NCBI GenBank assembly: GCA_034687125.1
Contig: JAQGBZ010000163.1
Location: 62,001 to 126,000 of the forward strand
Direction of reading: 5' to 3'
DNA length: 64,000 bases
Source: Neelides folsomi
Lineage: Eukaryota; Arthropoda; Collembola; Neelipleona; Neelidae
Shown here: piece after piece, positions 60,965-64,000 of the stretch
Layout: each line of letters opens with the position of its first letter
How positions within the stretch are numbered: position 1 is the stretch's first letter
Translations under genes and position numbers: made by a program
Notes under the pieces: generated by a model
Told to the model about the DNA's origin: nothing
The model's input: only the letters and a program-made list of their open reading frames with translations
Databases searched by the model: none

Positions 60965-62403
60965 TTAATAATCACATGTACAAGCACACTTAGGTGGCGG
61001 ACCATTTCCATTTCCTTTCACTTGAGTTTGCACTGGAGAAGATCCTGAAGATCCTCCATGAGATGAAGATCCGTGAGAAGTCGAAAAGCCAGAGCTATGT
61101 TGACCACCTCCGCCATTATTTCCGCCACCTCCGCTCTTGTAATTAAATCCATTTTGGTTCTGTTGTTGTTGTTGCTGATTATGATGTCCATTTCCATTTC
61201 CATTTGAAGGTGGATCCGTGTCATTTGGACCTTGAAAATGAACATTTCACTCTTCAAACTTCTGCTTAATCACTTTATTTATCGAGGAAATCTCCATTCA
61301 ATGCTTAAATGGAATTTTTTTTATCATACGTTTAACCAATTCACTAGTTTATCAAAACATCATACATATCTTGCATACTACAAACATAGACGCTTGAGTA
61401 CACGTACTTACATGGCAAAAATGTTCATAATTAATTAATTTCCAAATTGTAAAAAATTCAAGTTATACAATAATAGTTATACTATTAGTTAGTATTAGAA
61501 AATAAAATACGAGTGTAATTGTATGGTACAATTCCATTTTTCAGATTTTTTGTGACTTTACCAAAAAATCGGAAAATTTGTATAATTTTTTATCTTTATA
61601 TAATTAGCACACCTGTATGATTTTTAATATGACTAAATGTAAATATTAATTATGTGTTTAATGAAAGTAAAAGAGTATTAAATACCTAATCCACGATAAA
61701 CATTTCCTCCAAGATCCTTGGACTCGCATTCCATCGGGAAGGAAGCTCCGTTCGCAACATTCCCACTGAATTCATTGTTGCATCCCTTGACATAGAGTCC
61801 ATGGTTTGCCACATTGTTCTTCAGCTTGTATTCTCTTCCTTTTAGATCGACCTCCCCGTTGGCAACATTTCCTTCAAGCAGTCCACAACAACTCTCTTCG
61901 GAAATGACAATGGCCGGAGTTTGAATATTCACAGAGTTATAATAAAGTTTATTTTTACTTCCTTCCAACAGAATTCCCGTTTCAGCTTCGGAAATGACAC
62001 AGCTCTTCACCGTGTTCTCCTCACCCTTCACAACAATTCCTTGTCCTATTCTCTGAAGGACAATTCCTTCCAAGGAGTTTTGATTCCCTTCAAGAAGAAC
62101 TCCAGTGATTGGGCCTTTGATCCAAAAGCTCTTCAATTTCCAATTATTTCCTTTGATCGTGAACCCCGTCCCTCCTTCGCTCATTATTGTAGAGTTGACA
62201 TCGCCAGTGATGGTCATCGGCCCATCTCGATTGGCAAAGAATTCACCCTGGTATTCCTTCGGGAGCATTTGAATGGTCGATCCAATTGGCGCTGTGTCCA
62301 TTGCGTTTTGAAGCTCAGCTTCTGAACCAACTTTGATGATTTTCTGTCCTTTGCCAAACCCGCAGGATATTAATATAGAAAAAATGAAGATGAATATTTT
62401 CAT
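60965..62403 (-). CDS. Secreted right-handed parallel beta-helix protein with Gln/Gly/Ser-rich tail, 2 exons, 327 aa
   Basis: Exons 61686-62403 and 60965-61230 (984 nt). Signal peptide MKIFIFIFSILISCGFG, then QKIIKVGSEAELQNAMDTAP, the usual opening of pectin-lyase-like beta-helices. About nine rungs follow, with the recurring pattern GxxxxGxxNxLxxxxV (EGNQNSLEGIVLQRIGQGIV, EGSKNKLYYNSV, KGCNNEFSGNVANG), as in NosD or carbohydrate-binding beta-helix proteins. The second exon gives a disordered tail with NGNGNG, a run of six Gln, GGGG and Ser/His-rich parts, ending in the cysteine motif KCACTCDY. No polysaccharide-lyase catalytic residues can be assigned. A structural or glycan-binding extracellular role is possible. 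The join at 61686/61230 is supported by good sites and phase. Confidence 0.78.
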
Positions 62404-62474
62404 TTTTCACTTGATAAATTAGTAAACTTTTGTAGGTATATTAAAATAATGAAGTTTAATAATGAAAATGGAGA

Positions 62475-62481
62475 GTTTATA
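62475..62481 (-). promoter_or_regulatory. Probable TATA box of the beta-helix gene
   Basis: TATAAAC on the minus strand, 72 bases upstream of the start codon, within GGGTCCAGTATAAACTCTC. Distance and context fit a core promoter. Confidence 0.5.
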
Positions 62482-62858
62482 CTGGACCCACAATGGTCGA
62501 CAACTAATTTTTGAGTGAGTTAGCTTAGGGAGTTAAATAAAATAAATCCATTTTCTTTGAGAAGGAAGAAATTTTTTTCCATTGGAATTAGCATTTAAAA
62601 TCCAAAATTATAATGTTTCCTTACTATGAAATGGATAATTTTGTTGTTGTTCTGATTATGCACAAGGTCCTAAAATGATTTATTACTAGTTTTACTATGT
62701 TATAGGTATTACCCTCTATTATTATAATGGCAGTGGAAAAACTCTTCTTCTAAGAAAAATATGACATTATGACTTATGAGCAACGTGATGACTTTTTTTA
62801 TTTTAAACAGGTTGCATAAATAAAAAGATTTCATAGATAGAGGATTAAATCAACCCAA

Positions 62859-62902
62859 GGATGTAGAATGGAATGAAAATACTTTCATTCCATTCTACAT
62901 CC
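62859..62902. repeat. Perfect 20-bp hairpin with 4-nt loop
   Basis: GGATGTAGAATGGAATGAAA, then ATAC, then the exact reverse complement. It stands alone in AT-rich DNA about 450 bases upstream of the beta-helix gene. The stem is shorter than a normal pre-miRNA. It may be a MITE remnant or an inverted micro-duplication. Confidence 0.9.
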
Positions 62903-63861
62903 ATTCTTTAAGAAAAGGATTAACCTCCAGGAATCACTCATGAAAGGAAGATTTGACGGAAGCTAAAATGAAGGACGAGAAGATTAATTAATTATTCTAG
63001 CGTCCTTAAATCAGCTTTTAATTTTAGTATTATGCATCAACATTTTTCTCATTAAATCACAGCATCTTTAGTGAACTTGACTGAACTAATACAATTATAT
63101 TTTACATAAATAGATTTGTATTGATCACACAATTAGTTTTGATTAAAAATATAAAAAATTGAGGACGAGTACCAACTACCAACCATTACATGATTAAATG
63201 ATTACTTAATGTACAAATATTTAATTATACAGATGGAATTTATCAGAATGAGGAACGGAAATAAAAAGAAATTTTATAAATAGGGATTTGCTCAAAACTG
63301 AATTTAATTTGTTTATTTCTACCTGTAAATGTAAGTTCTACATTGTTTAAATATTGGGGAAAATATAATTTTTGTTTTTATGTATGGTATGTGTAGAATA
63401 AGTAATATGTTTGTAAATTGCACTGAAGTAATGCAATTTGAATCTATAGCTCACAAAAATTAATAAAGTGAGTAATAAAGATCAAACTAACATTATCTAA
63501 GTCTATTAACTTATGCTAAACATGTTGAATTTTTAGTGTTTTTATTATCATGTAACATTTATAAAAATATTTACCATTATGTTCCAGTATGCTTCAATAT
63601 GTACCTTGTATTTTGTATTGATTGACATTGATAATTGATAATAGAATAGGCCAATTTGATAGATATGATTCAAAAAAATGTCAAGAGCACTTAAGAATGG
63701 CTCAATATTTCTTTCCTTAAAACATAATTAATAGTATTAATAGAAAAGTAATTTAAATAAGCTGTAATGATTAATTAATAATAAATTACATATTTGTTTA
63801 TTTTGACAAAATAAAACAACATAAAATAATTTTATATACCTTATATAAAATAAATATAAAA

Positions 63862-64000
63862 ATGAAGATTTTCGTACAAATATTGTTTTTATTATTGAGC
63901 ATTACAATAAGAGTTACTTTAAGTGAAAATAAAATAATAAATCAAATATTGCTCGATACAGATAATGATTACATGAACAGGTGGATTAAAGTTTCTTGCA
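63862..64000 (+). CDS. Start of a secreted protein gene, cut by the window end
   Basis: ATG opens a 46-codon frame to the window end, beginning with a clear signal peptide (MKIFVQILFLLLSITIRVTL) and then SENKIINQILLDTDNDYMNR. An AACAG/GTGGAT junction near 63979 could be a splice donor, so the first exon may end there. Too little is visible to name a family. A hydrophilic segment rich in Asn, Asp and Ile after the signal could be a neuropeptide or receptor-chain N-terminus; this is open. Confidence 0.55.
   Translation, partial: MKIFVQILFLLLSITIRVTLSENKIINQILLDTDNDYMNRWIKVSC

Larger units (their letters stand above)
62404..63861. other. Intergenic region with promoter and hairpin
   Basis: Holds the beta-helix gene promoter (TATA at 62475) and the hairpin at 62859-62902. 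The remainder is AT-rich, and I see no gene. Confidence 0.5.

Noticed and set aside
1-64000. LTR retroelements, Polintons, rRNA, tRNA or CRISPR arrays
   Set aside because: Looked for long terminal repeats, reverse-transcriptase or capsid motifs, tRNA B-box-like sequences and regularly spaced repeats; none was convincing by eye.

Overview
The window is nuclear DNA of a metazoan with an AT-rich genome. Genes are split into many short exons, often by introns under 100 bases. Gene content points to an arthropod: a Methuselah-like receptor, a CUB-serine protease, an ML/NPC2-like lipid carrier, glycine-rich and mucin-like secreted proteins. A crustacean such as a copepod fits well, but nothing visible fixes the species. 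I rebuilt exon chains by hand from GT(GC)-AG sites, and every complete model closes in frame. No rRNA, tRNA, CRISPR or bacterial operon structure was seen.

Layout. 0.4-9.1 kb (-): a nine-exon frizzled-4-like Wnt receptor, 700 aa, with long introns. 12.6-13.2 kb (-): LSM10 of the U7 snRNP. 13.9-19.8 kb (-): a 14-exon gene of 1463 aa joining a PRPF39 (U1 snRNP HAT-repeat) protein to an ALKBH3-like dioxygenase domain whose cofactor residues are changed. 22.1-25.1 kb (+): a secreted CUB-serine protease. 26.6-29.6 kb (+): a Methuselah-like GPCR, convergent with 30.3-35.5 kb (-), a relaxin-receptor-type LGR with LDLa and leucine-rich repeats. 37.0-37.6 kb (-): a glycine-rich secreted protein. 39.9-40.6 kb (-): an unknown, probably N-myristoylated protein. 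41.3-42.4 kb (-): exosome subunit CSL4. 43.0-44.0 kb (-): a cysteine-rich, probably membrane-anchored protein. 46.7-48.4 kb (-): a secreted MpaB/Lcp (DUF2236) family protein. 51.0-54.6 kb (+): two tandem mucin-like paralogues. 55.4-56.1 kb (+): an ML-domain protein. 56.6-58.9 kb (-): a fatty-acid elongase close to ELOVL6. 61.0-62.4 kb (-): a secreted parallel beta-helix protein. 63.9 kb (+): the start of a further secreted protein.

The genes do not form one pathway. Three concern RNA processing (LSM10, PRPF39 fusion, CSL4), three are cell-surface receptors, and most of the rest are secreted. Mobile DNA is sparse: one internally deleted mariner-like element, several short hairpin (MITE-like) elements, a 60-bp tandem repeat and two long palindromes in intergenic DNA. 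The most unusual signal is the PRPF39-AlkB fusion with a degenerate active site. After it come the frizzled protein lacking a normal Dishevelled-binding KTxxxW motif, and the protease whose catalytic-serine motif lies on a 16-nt exon.
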